From positions 558,001 to 622,000 of the forward strand of contig NZ_JAIVCC010000002.1 in assembly GCF_020866905.1 (NCBI RefSeq): 64,000 bases of DNA, written 5' to 3'. Made by a program: the position numbers and the translations under genes. The stretch's first letter is position 1; every line of letters begins with the position of its first letter. Positions 34,716 to 42,315 of the stretch are shown here, piece by piece. Source of the stretch: Salinimicrobium sediminilitoris (GTDB lineage: Bacteria > Bacteroidota > Bacteroidia > Flavobacteriales > Flavobacteriaceae). Below the pieces are notes generated by a model. It saw only the letters and a program-made list of their open reading frames with translations, had not been told where the DNA came from and searched no databases.

Positions 34716-35659
34716 GAGACTTGAGAATTGTCTTTATGGGTACGCCCGAATTTGCGGTGTATTCACTTAAAGCCATAGTGGAAGCAGGATATAATGTAGT
34801 GGGAGTGATCACTGCCCCCGACAGGCCTGCCGGAAGAGGAAGAAAACTTCAGGAATCTGCCGTTAAAACCTATGCAAAAGAACAAGACCTTAAGATATTG
34901 CAACCGGTTAACCTTAAGGCTGAAGCATTCCTGGAGGAGTTAAAAGCTCTCGAAGCGAACCTGCAGGTGGTAGTTGCCTTTAGAATGTTGCCCGAAGCGG
35001 TTTGGAAAATGCCAGAATACGGCACCTTCAATTTGCACGCTTCCTTACTACCTCAATATCGCGGAGCAGCACCTATAAACTGGGCTATCATTAATGGGGA
35101 AAAGGAAACGGGAGTCTCTACCTTCTTTATAGATGAGAAAATTGACACCGGGGAAATGATCATGCAACAAAAAGTAGCCATAGAATCAAAGGAGAGTGCT
35201 GGGGAGTTGCATGATAAGCTTATGGAAACCGGCGCTGAACTGATTATTAAAACCCTGGAAGCACTACAGCAGGGGCCGGTGAGTACTACCTCACAAAAGG
35301 ACATTGTAGAGTTAAAATCGGCTTATAAACTTAATCGCCGAAACACCCGTATTGACTGGGAACAACCACTGGAGACCATCTTCAACCTTATTCGTGGCCT
35401 TAGCCCCTATCCTACTGCCTGGACAACACTCATCAACGGAAATGATGAGGTAATGCTTAAGATATATAAAAGCGAGCCTGAACCGGCAGAACATCATTAC
35501 CCTGTAGGGAAATTGCTGCAGGAGGATAAAAAAATAAAAGTGGCGGTTAAAAATGGTTTTTTGGTCCTGCAGGAAATCCAACTTCCGGGAAAGAAAAAAA
35601 TGACAATAAAAGATCTTTTGAATGGCTATGAATTTTATTCCAATGCCAAAGTTGTCTGA
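34712..35659 (+). CDS. fmt: methionyl-tRNA formyltransferase
   Basis: Formylates initiator Met-tRNA using 10-formyl-THF. It is 315 aa. The N-terminal domain begins RIVFMGTPEFAVYSL. The folate-site signature FNLHASLLPQYRGAAPINWAIINGE holds the catalytic Asn and His, with Asp in KIDTGEMI. The C-terminal OB domain starts near 205. The ATG overlaps the recQ stop by four bases, so the genes are co-transcribed. Confidence 0.96.
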   Translation: MRDLRIVFMGTPEFAVYSLKAIVEAGYNVVGVITAPDRPAGRGRKLQESAVKTYAKEQDLKILQPVNLKAEAFLEELKALEANLQVVVAFRMLPEAVWKMPEYGTFNLHASLLPQYRGAAPINWAIINGEKETGVSTFFIDEKIDTGEMIMQQKVAIESKESAGELHDKLMETGAELIIKTLEALQQGPVSTTSQKDIVELKSAYKLNRRNTRIDWEQPLETIFNLIRGLSPYPTAWTTLINGNDEVMLKIYKSEPEPAEHHYPVGKLLQEDKKIKVAVKNGFLVLQEIQLPGKKKMTIKDLLNGYEFYSNAKVV

Positions 35660-35763
35660 GGCCTTATGAATGCTGATATTAGCGTATTTCCGAAAAAATC
35701 AACAAAGGTTATTAACAATTTACCGAAGTTATTAACAATACAAGGCTTTTCCCTTGATATTAC

Positions 35764-35793
35764 TTGCATGGGAAAGTTTTCCATATAAATTTG
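35764..35793 (+). promoter_or_regulatory. promoter for the HU gene
   Basis: TTG (35764-35766), a 19-bp spacer and TAAATTTG (35786-35793) match the Bacteroidota consensus exactly. The leader is about 45 nt to the ATG at 35843. Confidence 0.75.
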
Positions 35794-35842
35794 TAGAGCA
35801 AATTATTAAATGTTTAACCAACAACTATTAAAAACTCAAATT

Positions 35843-36115
35843 ATGAACAAAACAGATTTAATCGATGCAATGGCTGAAAACGCCGGAATTTCCAAAGCAG
35901 CTGCAAAAAAAGCTCTTGAGTCTTTTCTTGAAAATGTAGAAAAGTCACTTAAGAAAGGAGATCGCGTTTCTCTAGTAGGATTCGGATCCTGGTCAGTTTC
36001 AAAAAGAGCTGCAAGAGAAGGAAGAAATCCACAAACAGGAAAAACTATTAAGATTGGAGCCAAGAATGTTGTAAAATTTAAAGCTGGTGCAGATCTTCAG
36101 AAAGCTGTGAATTAA
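35843..36115 (+). CDS. HU family DNA-binding protein
   Basis: A 90-aa nucleoid protein of the HU/IHF family. Helices (NKTDLIDAMAENAGISKAAAKKALESFLENVEKSL), the saddle strands (GDRVSLVGFGSWSVSKRAAREGRNPQTGKTIKI) with the DNA-intercalating RNPQTG arm, and the C-terminal KAGADLQKAVN are complete. The frame opens at ATG 35810, but HU proteins begin at MNKxxL, so 35843 is chosen. Strong promoter and terminator, consistent with high expression. Confidence 0.96.
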   Translation: MNKTDLIDAMAENAGISKAAAKKALESFLENVEKSLKKGDRVSLVGFGSWSVSKRAAREGRNPQTGKTIKIGAKNVVKFKAGADLQKAVN

Positions 36116-36140
36116 TTCTCACAAATGCTAAGAAAATATT

Positions 36141-36167
36141 AAACTCTCCCCTCTGGGAGAGTTTTTT
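36141..36167 (+). terminator. HU terminator
   Basis: AAACTCTCCC pairs with GGGAGAGTTT around CTCT, followed by T residues. Confidence 0.9.
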
Positions 36168-36247
36168 GTTAAATATTTTACCCCGTCATTTGAAGCTGTA
36201 CAATATTTTTATAAATTTAATTAATAGATTGGAGAAACTATTGACGA

Positions 36248-36808
36248 ATGACTACACTTAAACCTGCAAAAGGATTACTTCTCATTGCGGAGCCTACCAT
36301 CACCGGGGATCTTTCCTTTAACAGATCGGTTGTGCTCATCGCAGATCATACCGAGAATGGCTCTGTAGGGTTTATTCTTAATAAGCAGCTTGATTTTACT
36401 CTCAAAGATCTCCTGCCAGACATTTCAAGAAATTTTAAGGTTTACAATGGCGGACCTGTAGAACAGGATAATCTTTACTTCATTCATAAAATACCCGATC
36501 TCATTCCAGACAGTATTGAGATAGCCAGCGGTATTTATTGGGGTGGAAATTTTGAAGCTGTTAAAGAACTTATTAAAGAAGATCTCATAAGCGAAAACGA
36601 GATCAAGTTCTTCCTGGGATATTCGGGTTGGGAATTTGATCAACTTAATGAAGAACTACACGCTCACTCCTGGATAGTGGCCGAAAATCACGATCACAAA
36701 GACATTTTGAACCGAAAACCAAGAACCTTCTGGAAAGATAAAATGATGCAATTGGGAGGCAACTATGTCATTTGGTCAAACGCTCCAGAAAATCCTTCTT
36801 ACAATTAA
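36248..36808 (+). CDS. YqgE/AlgH family protein
   Basis: A 186-aa cytosolic protein of the UPF0301/AlgH family: GLLLIAEPTITGDLSFNRSVVLIADHTENGSVGFILNK at the N-terminus, GGPVEQDNLYFIH, and the C-terminal FFLGYSGWEFDQLNEELHAHSWIVAE. The biochemical role is not established; AlgH was linked to transcriptional effects in Pseudomonas. Its stop overlaps the stop of the convergent aminotransferase gene by four bases. Confidence 0.92.
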   Translation: MTTLKPAKGLLLIAEPTITGDLSFNRSVVLIADHTENGSVGFILNKQLDFTLKDLLPDISRNFKVYNGGPVEQDNLYFIHKIPDLIPDSIEIASGIYWGGNFEAVKELIKEDLISENEIKFFLGYSGWEFDQLNEELHAHSWIVAENHDHKDILNRKPRTFWKDKMMQLGGNYVIWSNAPENPSYN

Positions 36809-37650
36809 CTCAGCCTTGCCAAGGTATTAAGTCTGCCAAGTAGTGTTTTTGCAACTTCTGACGTGAATTCTTTTTTGCGGTATTTTTTCACCGGCTGTAT
36901 TCCCATGACCACATTACTAATGAACATCTCATCTGCCTTTTGTAATTCAAAAGGAGAAATCGAGGCCTCCTCTATTTTGAACTCGGGCATTTTCTTAACA
37001 ATCTCGAGTATTTTTCCGCGAGTAATTCCCTTTATGCATCCATCCTTAAGAGGCGGAGTTTTTATTACTTTATCAACCACAAGGAAAAGATTGCTATTAA
37101 GGGCCTCAACCACATTTTTTTGTTCGTTGAGCAACAAACAATTATGATATTCATTTTCCTTTGCATAAATCCCTGCAAGTATATTCACTGCGCGATTATT
37201 GGTCTTTAAGGTTGAAAGCAGACCTGCAGTGACATAATGATCTTTGAAGAGTTCTACTTCATAAAAGTCCTCCTTGAACAGGTAGAAAGCATCTGCAAGG
37301 GCTTCAGAAGTAATTAAATAATCTATCTCATTAGTTTCGGGCGTATACAAACCTCCGGGTTTGCGTGAAACAATAAACTTTACGCGAGCCTGAGTGTCAA
37401 AAAGGTCATTTTCCCGAACAATCTGCAGAATTTCGGCTTCCAGAAATTCCGGAGAAAAAGTTAGCGGAATTTCCATTCTCATGATTCGCATGGAAGCCAT
37501 TAACCTGAAGTAGTGATCTTCCCAAAAAATGATCCGCCCATTGACCACCCTTATAGTTTCAAAAACTGCATCACCATAGGCAAAACCGCGGTTTGCAATT
37601 GAAAGGGAAGCCTCATCTTTTTCGAACAATTGTCCATTAATGTTAGTCAT
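36805..37650 (-). CDS. PLP-dependent aminotransferase, class IV
   Basis: A 281-aa fold-type IV PLP enzyme related to branched-chain aminotransferase, D-amino-acid transaminase and 4-amino-4-deoxychorismate lyase (PabC). N-terminal RGFAYGDAVFETIRV is diagnostic. The PLP lysine is probably Lys149 in LSTLKTNNRAVNIL, followed by NVVEALNSNLFLV and the PPLKDGCIKGITRGKILEI cofactor loop. Length and context favour a PabC-like folate role, but specificity is not certain. Confidence 0.88.
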   Translation of the reverse strand: MTNINGQLFEKDEASLSIANRGFAYGDAVFETIRVVNGRIIFWEDHYFRLMASMRIMRMEIPLTFSPEFLEAEILQIVRENDLFDTQARVKFIVSRKPGGLYTPETNEIDYLITSEALADAFYLFKEDFYEVELFKDHYVTAGLLSTLKTNNRAVNILAGIYAKENEYHNCLLLNEQKNVVEALNSNLFLVVDKVIKTPPLKDGCIKGITRGKILEIVKKMPEFKIEEASISPFELQKADEMFISNVVMGIQPVKKYRKKEFTSEVAKTLLGRLNTLARLS

Positions 37651-37673
37651 AAAAAAACCCGTTTAAAAACGGG
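37651..37673 (-). terminator. terminator for the START-like gene
   Basis: CCCGTTT (37658-37664) pairs with AAACGGG (37667-37673), followed on the minus strand by a T run. It lies just upstream of the aminotransferase ATG, so the two genes are probably separate transcripts. Confidence 0.7.
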
Positions 37674-37699
37674 CAAATGTACTATTTTATAAAGGATTT

Positions 37700-38086
37700 T
37701 TAAACTGAACCCAGTACTTGTTTCAGGTCTGAGATCATATTTTCCCACAGCATTTTTCCTTCATCTATCTCATCTTCTTCAGCAAAATCGGTTATCATAA
37801 TAGAGACATCTTTGGTGATCTCATCTACCTGAATACGTATTTCGAAAAAATACTGGGTATCCTCATCGGCCAGCCAGCGAAATTTAACACGTTCCCCAGA
37901 TTTTTTACTGAGTAGTTTCGCTTTTTCTTCACTGCCGTTCCATATAAATGTAAATAATTCTCCGCGTGAGTTCACATTATCTGCATACCATTCACTTAAA
38001 CCCGAGGGGGTTGCAATATAGTTGTAGAGTAAAGAAGGGGAAGCCTGGATTGGAAACTCCATTTCATACTTTATCTTATCGTCCAT
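37700..38086 (-). CDS. START-like/AHSA1-type protein
   Basis: A 128-aa cytosolic protein with the SRPBCC/AHSA1 helix-grip pattern: YEMEFPIQASPSLLYNYIATPSGLSEWYADNV, then FTFIWNGSEEKAKLLSKKSGERVKFRW and FFEIRIQVDEITKDVSIMITDFAEEDE with a long C-terminal helix. It corresponds to the START-like proteins next to the aminotransferase in other flavobacteria. A hydrophobic ligand is possible but unknown. Confidence 0.85.
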   Translation of the reverse strand: MDDKIKYEMEFPIQASPSLLYNYIATPSGLSEWYADNVNSRGELFTFIWNGSEEKAKLLSKKSGERVKFRWLADEDTQYFFEIRIQVDEITKDVSIMITDFAEEDEIDEGKMLWENMISDLKQVLGSV

Positions 38087-38170
38087 TCTTCGAAATTGTT
38101 AGTTTCGGGCAATATAAATATTAATTATAAACCTAAAAAGAAATCATTTTAAATAATTCCGAAAAGATAG

Positions 38171-38201
38171 TTTGCGGCAACCCAAATTGTTTTTATATTT
38201 G
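38171..38201 (+). promoter_or_regulatory. promoter for tRNA-Met
   Basis: TTTG (38171-38174), a 19-bp spacer and TATATTTG (38194-38201), a perfect Bacteroidota promoter, about 50 bp upstream of the tRNA. Confidence 0.8.
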
Positions 38202-38253
38202 CACCCGCTAAAAGAAAGCATAACCCTTACTGGTCCTGTAAATTTTAGTAAAT

Positions 38254-38327
38254 GGCGAGGTAGCTCAGTTGGTTAGAGCGTCGGATTCATAACCCGGAGG
38301 TCACGAGTTCAAATCTCGTTCTCGCTA
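38254..38327 (+). tRNA. tRNA-Met (anticodon CAT)
   Basis: A 74-nt cloverleaf: acceptor GGCGAGG with TCTCGCT (two G-T pairs), D arm GCTC/GAGC with loop AGTTGGTTA, anticodon loop TTCATAA with CAT at 38288-38290, variable AGGTC, T arm ACGAG/CTCGT with TTCAAAT, discriminator A. CCA is not encoded. The anticodon stem TCGGA/CCCGG has one A-C mismatch next to the loop. It lacks the three G-C pairs of initiator tRNA and has a mostly paired acceptor top, so it is probably elongator tRNA-Met, although a CAU tRNA-Ile2 is not excluded. Confidence 0.93.
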
Positions 38328-38328
38328 C

Positions 38329-38361
38329 AAAAAAAGCCGGAAATTTTTTCCGGCTTTTTTT
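38329..38361 (+). terminator. tRNA-Met terminator
   Basis: AAAAAAAGCCGGAAA pairs with TTTCCGGCTTTTTTT around three T, right after the tRNA. Confidence 0.9.
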
Positions 38362-38639
38362 ATTTCAGATACACCATTTTCTTCCTTTGTCTGTGTTGAT
38401 TGCCTACTAACCCACTCTCCCTGTTAACCTTATATTATTATCCACCTAATTCTTTCTTAAACTTCTTGTTATAGGCCGATGTATCAATTAAATTTAAAAC
38501 ATGCGGACATCTTCTTCGGCGCAACCAGGATTTACTGAAGAATTTGCCTTTTCTGAAAAGTACGGATAACCCATACGAGTAAATTTTCAGATCAATGAAT
38601 TCTTCGGAAGCAGATTTCTTCTGAAGGAATATTAATGTA
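38362..38639. other. intergenic region without a recognised gene
   Basis: A 278-bp space between the tRNA terminator and the small lipoprotein gene. I see no RNA gene, hairpin or repeat. The minus strand is open for 84 codons (38438-38692) but has no start codon, so I do not call it. Confidence 0.5.
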
Positions 38640-38777
38640 ATGATGAAAAAAAAATTATTGATGTTAGCATTTGCAGGGATATTGGTTGCTCTCTACTCAT
38701 GCGGTGATGAAACAGAAGTCGATACCGGGGAAAATATAGAAGGAACCAAAAAAGGGCGAATTGAGAATAATGGTTAA
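38640..38777 (+). CDS. small lipoprotein, 45 aa
   Basis: ATG ATG AAA AAA AAA start an N-terminal signal with a hydrophobic core (LLMLAFAGILVAL) and lipobox LYSC, Cys21, followed by a 24-residue acidic then basic mature peptide ending GRIENNG and TAA. The signal-lipobox architecture is the evidence that it is translated. It lies 18 bp upstream of a coiled-coil protein gene and may share its transcript. Function unknown. Confidence 0.6.
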   Translation: MMKKKLLMLAFAGILVALYSCGDETEVDTGENIEGTKKGRIENNG

Positions 38778-38795
38778 TCATTTCAATTGAAAAAC

Positions 38796-39092
38796 ATGAA
38801 AGGAAAAATTCATGAACTTGAGGACATAAGGGCCAAAGTGGAAAAGCTTAAGGTAAAAAATGACGGTTTTGTAGAGGAGTTAATGCAACTCTTAAACAAG
38901 ACCACCAGTCAATTGAGCAAAATTGATGACCAGCAGGAGATCAACTGGACCTCTAAGAGTTTTGACATTGCAACAGACCTTAAAAATGGAGAAACAAATA
39001 AAAATTCTGAAGAGCAAAAGGATTTGGCGCTTACTTATCTAAAGGAAGCACTGGATTCGGTGATCATTCGGGAGAAAGGATACCTGGAATAG
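38796..39092 (+). CDS. small coiled-coil protein, unknown function
   Basis: A 98-aa highly charged, mostly helical protein without signal or membrane segment (KIHELEDIRAKVEKLKVKNDGFVEELMQLLNKTTSQLSKIDDQQE). The frame extends to a TTG at 38787, but the ATG at 38796 is the better start. It lies between a small lipoprotein gene and an exported helical protein gene, all on the same strand with gaps of about 20-100 bp. No family recognised. Confidence 0.65.
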   Translation: MKGKIHELEDIRAKVEKLKVKNDGFVEELMQLLNKTTSQLSKIDDQQEINWTSKSFDIATDLKNGETNKNSEEQKDLALTYLKEALDSVIIREKGYLE

Positions 39093-39188
39093 AAAACAAA
39101 GTGAACAAAGAGTTTCGTGGGATGGAGGAACTTTAACCACCCGGAGCGATTTTAAAATAATAATTTCCCAAACCCAAAAATAATTATC

Positions 39189-39596
39189 ATGAAGAATATA
39201 AAAACAATGCAGTTAATATTAGGCTTAACTTTTACTTTCCTTTTTACAACACTTGGGTCCGCTCAGGATATCACGCAGAACAAACCCCATGAAGAAATAG
39301 AAATAGCGGCAAAGGATAGAGTTGATAAGTGGGATGATGAACTTTCCCTGACAGCAAAGCAAGCCCTTCTTTTGCAAAAAAAGTTTGTGGAGTTTGATAT
39401 AAAACGAGAAGAGGTATTTAATGCAAATATTCCTGAAGAAGAAGAAAAACTCAATAGACTAAAGGACCTCAAAATATTAGAAACCCGGGAAATCCGGGAT
39501 ATTCTTACCCAACCACAGTTTGACAGGTATATACGATTACTTGAAGAGGAAGCTAAAAGAACCAATCTTCAAAGTAGTTCTGGTTCGGGTAAATAA
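39189..39596 (+). CDS. exported helical protein, Spy/CpxP-like pattern
   Basis: A 135-aa exported protein, signal peptide 1-25 (LILGLTFTFLFTTLGSAQ). The mature part is all-helical and charged, with DDELSLTAKQALLLQKKFVEF and ILTQPQFDRYIRL. The paired LTxxQ-like segments recall periplasmic Spy/CpxP chaperones, although the match is loose. It may form an envelope-stress group with the two small genes upstream. 39597-39811 holds no gene; a one-mismatch copy of the AAAATGNCATTTT palindrome is at about 39726-39738. Confidence 0.65.
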   Translation: MKNIKTMQLILGLTFTFLFTTLGSAQDITQNKPHEEIEIAAKDRVDKWDDELSLTAKQALLLQKKFVEFDIKREEVFNANIPEEEEKLNRLKDLKILETREIRDILTQPQFDRYIRLLEEEAKRTNLQSSSGSGK

Positions 39597-39811
39597 TTTA
39601 GGCCGGCAAAAGAAAACAATATCTTCTCAGGAGAAAACTGTTTTGAGAGAAGGGTTGAATTAAATTAAATTGAAAGTTCCTATGACCCGGAAATAGTGTT
39701 TAACAACTTCCGGAAGGCATCTTCAAAAATGCTATTTTCTGAAATGTTTTTTCCACCAATTCATCATAGCTTCATTTCCTGTTATCATTAAAAAATTTAA
39801 AATCTGTTGAT

Positions 39812-40747
39812 ATGCTAAAAAAACCTCTTGGATCTACCGGTCTCGAAATCGCCCCCATAGTCTTTGGAGGGAATGTCTTTGGCTGGACCCTCGATGAAAA
39901 AGAATCTTTCAGGATGCTGGACAAGATCTTTGAGAAAGGATTCAACTCCATAGATACCGCCGATTCTTACTCTCATTGGGCTCCCGGCAACCACGGCGGA
40001 GAAAGCGAAACCATCATTGGAAAATGGCTCAAAGAAAGGGGCAACAGGGATGAAATCTTTCTTGCTACCAAAGTCGGTTCCAATCCGGGAAAAGAAGGAA
40101 GAGATATTTCAAAAAAATATATTTTAAAAGCTGCTGAAGATTCCCTGCGACGCCTGCAAACAGATCATATCGACCTATATTTTACTCACTGGGATAATGA
40201 AAACACACCTGTAGAAGAAACCCTGGAGGCATATGAGCAGCTCATCAAACAAGGTAAAGTGGGTCACATTGGAGCTTCCAACTTGTCCCCGGAAAGAATT
40301 TCGGCTTCTTTAAAAGCAGCAAATCAAAATGATCTGCCAAAATACGAGGTAATTCAGCCTGAATACAACCTTGTTGAAAAGGAGAAATTTGAAGGGCAAT
40401 ATAAACCCCTCGCCGAAGAAAATAATCTTGCAGTGATTACCTATTTTTCTTTAGCAAGTGGCTTTCTCACAGGGAAATATCGCAAGAAAGAGGATTTGGA
40501 AGGTGCCCGGGAAGAAATGGTCAAGAAATATTTCAACGATAAAGGTTTGAATAAATTAAAAACCCTTGATGAAATTTCTAAAGCTCACCAGGTATCAAAT
40601 GCTGCTGTAGCCTTGCGATGGCTAATGCAGCAACCGGCAGTAACCGCACCCATTGCCAGTGCAACCGAAGAAAGTCACCTAAATGCTTTTGAGGAAGCAG
40701 TTAATATGAAATTATCCCCCCAGGAGATGAATAGGTTAAGTGAATAA
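39812..40747 (+). CDS. aldo/keto reductase
   Basis: A 311-aa NADPH-dependent reductase of the YajO/YghZ-like (AKR11/12/13) group. Tetrad: Asp48, Tyr53 (FNSIDTADSYS), Lys87 (LATKVGS) and His126 (DLYFTHWD). The insertion SHWAPGNHGGESETIIGKWL and the C-terminal ALRWLMQQPAVTAPIASATEESHL are typical. It is unrelated in detail to the AKR at 27.9 kb. Substrate unknown. Confidence 0.92.
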   Translation: MLKKPLGSTGLEIAPIVFGGNVFGWTLDEKESFRMLDKIFEKGFNSIDTADSYSHWAPGNHGGESETIIGKWLKERGNRDEIFLATKVGSNPGKEGRDISKKYILKAAEDSLRRLQTDHIDLYFTHWDNENTPVEETLEAYEQLIKQGKVGHIGASNLSPERISASLKAANQNDLPKYEVIQPEYNLVEKEKFEGQYKPLAEENNLAVITYFSLASGFLTGKYRKKEDLEGAREEMVKKYFNDKGLNKLKTLDEISKAHQVSNAAVALRWLMQQPAVTAPIASATEESHLNAFEEAVNMKLSPQEMNRLSE

Positions 40748-40776
40748 ACGAATCAAAAACTGTTTGTAAACGAAAC

Positions 40777-41409
40777 CTAGCTGAGTTTTACAAGCCCATT
40801 TATTAACTGCTGACTTACCTCACGATATTCTTCCACCAAATTCTGTGAAGTAAAAGTTATAAATTGAACGGTGCCTGTAGAATTGGAGTAAAAATACCCA
40901 GAATAGGAAATTTTCATTCCATCCATAGTACCATCAAGTCTAAGATAAAGCACTTTCTCCCCATTTACCATGCGATACTCCTGCTCTTTCACTTTAATAT
41001 CGGGAGCAATTTGGCGTGCATTTTCAATGGCCACATTTTTTAGAGTTTCCAGAGGTACTTCAATCTTTTCAGTAATGATCACTCCGTAAAGGTCTTCTCC
41101 CTTGAGTACCACTTCATATTCGGCATCTGGATTTTCCTTTGATTCACCAAATGACCACAGCTTTGGATCCAGCCAAAAGCCTACATTCACTTTCTTACTT
41201 TTCAAAAGAAATGAAGCATTTTCGGTTTTAGTAAAGGTCTTGGGACTGGTGGGTATGTCAACTGCAGCAGCATCTTCTTCATTTACATAAGCATAGGTGC
41301 CGTTACTGTAAAGGACGACCTCCTGGCCTGTATCGGTTATTGCACGGGTTTGAGCAGAGAGCGTAATCCCAAATCCGAGAAAAAGGGCTAAGAATGAAAA
41401 AGTCTTCAT
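40777..41409 (-). CDS. exported protein of unknown function
   Basis: A 210-aa protein with a signal peptide (MKTFSFLALFLGFGITLSAQ) and a short repeat-like N-terminal motif (ITDTGQEVVLYSNGTYAYV) found in several Bacteroidota exported proteins. The rest is predicted alpha/beta (PKTFTKTENASFLLKSKKVNVGFWLDPKLWSF and YRMVNGEKVLYLRLDGTMDGMKISYSGYFYSNSTGTVQFITFTS). The ATG at 41409 is preferred to the TTG at 41418. No family assigned. The next 277 bp to 41686 contain only a possible 25-codon upstream frame (41601-41678). Confidence 0.75.
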   Translation of the reverse strand: MKTFSFLALFLGFGITLSAQTRAITDTGQEVVLYSNGTYAYVNEEDAAAVDIPTSPKTFTKTENASFLLKSKKVNVGFWLDPKLWSFGESKENPDAEYEVVLKGEDLYGVIITEKIEVPLETLKNVAIENARQIAPDIKVKEQEYRMVNGEKVLYLRLDGTMDGMKISYSGYFYSNSTGTVQFITFTSQNLVEEYREVSQQLINGLVKLS

Positions 41410-41686
41410 AGTGGTCAATGGTTAGAACCACTAATTTAACAAAACTTTAAAATTCACCAAGCTTTTTTATTGCCCGTCAGAAAAGGCAATTTTTAGCAAA
41501 AAATCCTGCTATTTAAGAATGTGTCCACACCTACAATTCTTCTATTTTGCTGAAAATTATTTTGATGCATTTCGTACCTTTAAAAGGTCGTAAATAAGTA
41601 ATGTTAAGCAACCGCATAACCCACATTTTACGACAAGTTGGTCTTAAAAAATTAATGGAAATTATTTCCCGGCTTTAATTAAGATT

Positions 41687-42253
41687 ATGAAACCTATTGC
41701 CATATTATACTCGACAGTTGATGGGCAGACCAAAAAAATTTGTGAATATTTGGCCAACCACCTTGAACATCCCCATTCAAAAATCCACCTTTATTCCATT
41801 GATAAATTTTATGAAGAAATTTCCAGTTATCATACCATTATCATTGGCGCCAGCATACGGTACGGGAAACACAACGAAGTCGTTGAAAGATTTATAAAAG
41901 TTAACCGGCAAGAGCTGGAAAAGATAAACAGCGCCTTCTTTTCGGTAAATCTTGTTGCGCGAAAAGCTGACAAGAATCTTCCTGAAACAAATCCATACCT
42001 CATTAAATTAATGAAATCCATTGACTGGAAACCCGATCTTACAGGCGTTTTCGCCGGAAGTCTCGACTATAAAAAGTACAGGTTTTTGGATAGATTAATG
42101 ATCAAGGCCATCATGAAATTTACCAACGGCCCAACCAAAACAGAAAAACCTATAGAATACACCAATTGGGAACGAGTTAAAGCATTCGCTGAAAACATCA
42201 ACCGCCTTGAAAATAAAAACAGGTCCAATTCCTTACAGGAGACAACAGTCTGA
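41687..42253 (+). CDS. hemG: HemG-like flavodoxin (protoporphyrinogen IX dehydrogenase)
   Basis: A 188-aa flavodoxin-fold protein matching the menaquinone-dependent protoporphyrinogen IX dehydrogenase HemG: FMN loop YSTVDGQTKKI at 8-18, IGASIRYGKHNEVVERFI, the HemG long-loop segment with FSVNLVARKADKNLPETNPYL, and AGSLDYKKYRFLDRLMIKAIMKFTNGPT. In the cell it would oxidise protoporphyrinogen at the membrane using quinone, the penultimate step of heme synthesis. No other heme gene is nearby. Confidence 0.85.
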   Translation: MKPIAILYSTVDGQTKKICEYLANHLEHPHSKIHLYSIDKFYEEISSYHTIIIGASIRYGKHNEVVERFIKVNRQELEKINSAFFSVNLVARKADKNLPETNPYLIKLMKSIDWKPDLTGVFAGSLDYKKYRFLDRLMIKAIMKFTNGPTKTEKPIEYTNWERVKAFAENINRLENKNRSNSLQETTV

Positions 42254-42315
42254 TCTTAACAAATCCTCCTGAAGGAAAGGCTGACAAGAATTTTAATTCA
42301 ATATTGCGGTCCTGA

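Noticed and set aside
38254-38400. tRNA-Met 3' end as an integration site for a mobile island
   Set aside because: The tRNA has its own terminator immediately downstream, no integrase gene is close by, and I found no direct repeat of its 3' end in the window.
38438-38692. An 84-codon open frame on the minus strand with a protein-like, Arg-rich C-terminal part
   Set aside because: It has no ATG, GTG or TTG start, begins right after an in-frame TAG, and its 5' half lies under the better-supported 45-aa lipoprotein gene. A decayed gene remnant is possible but not supported.
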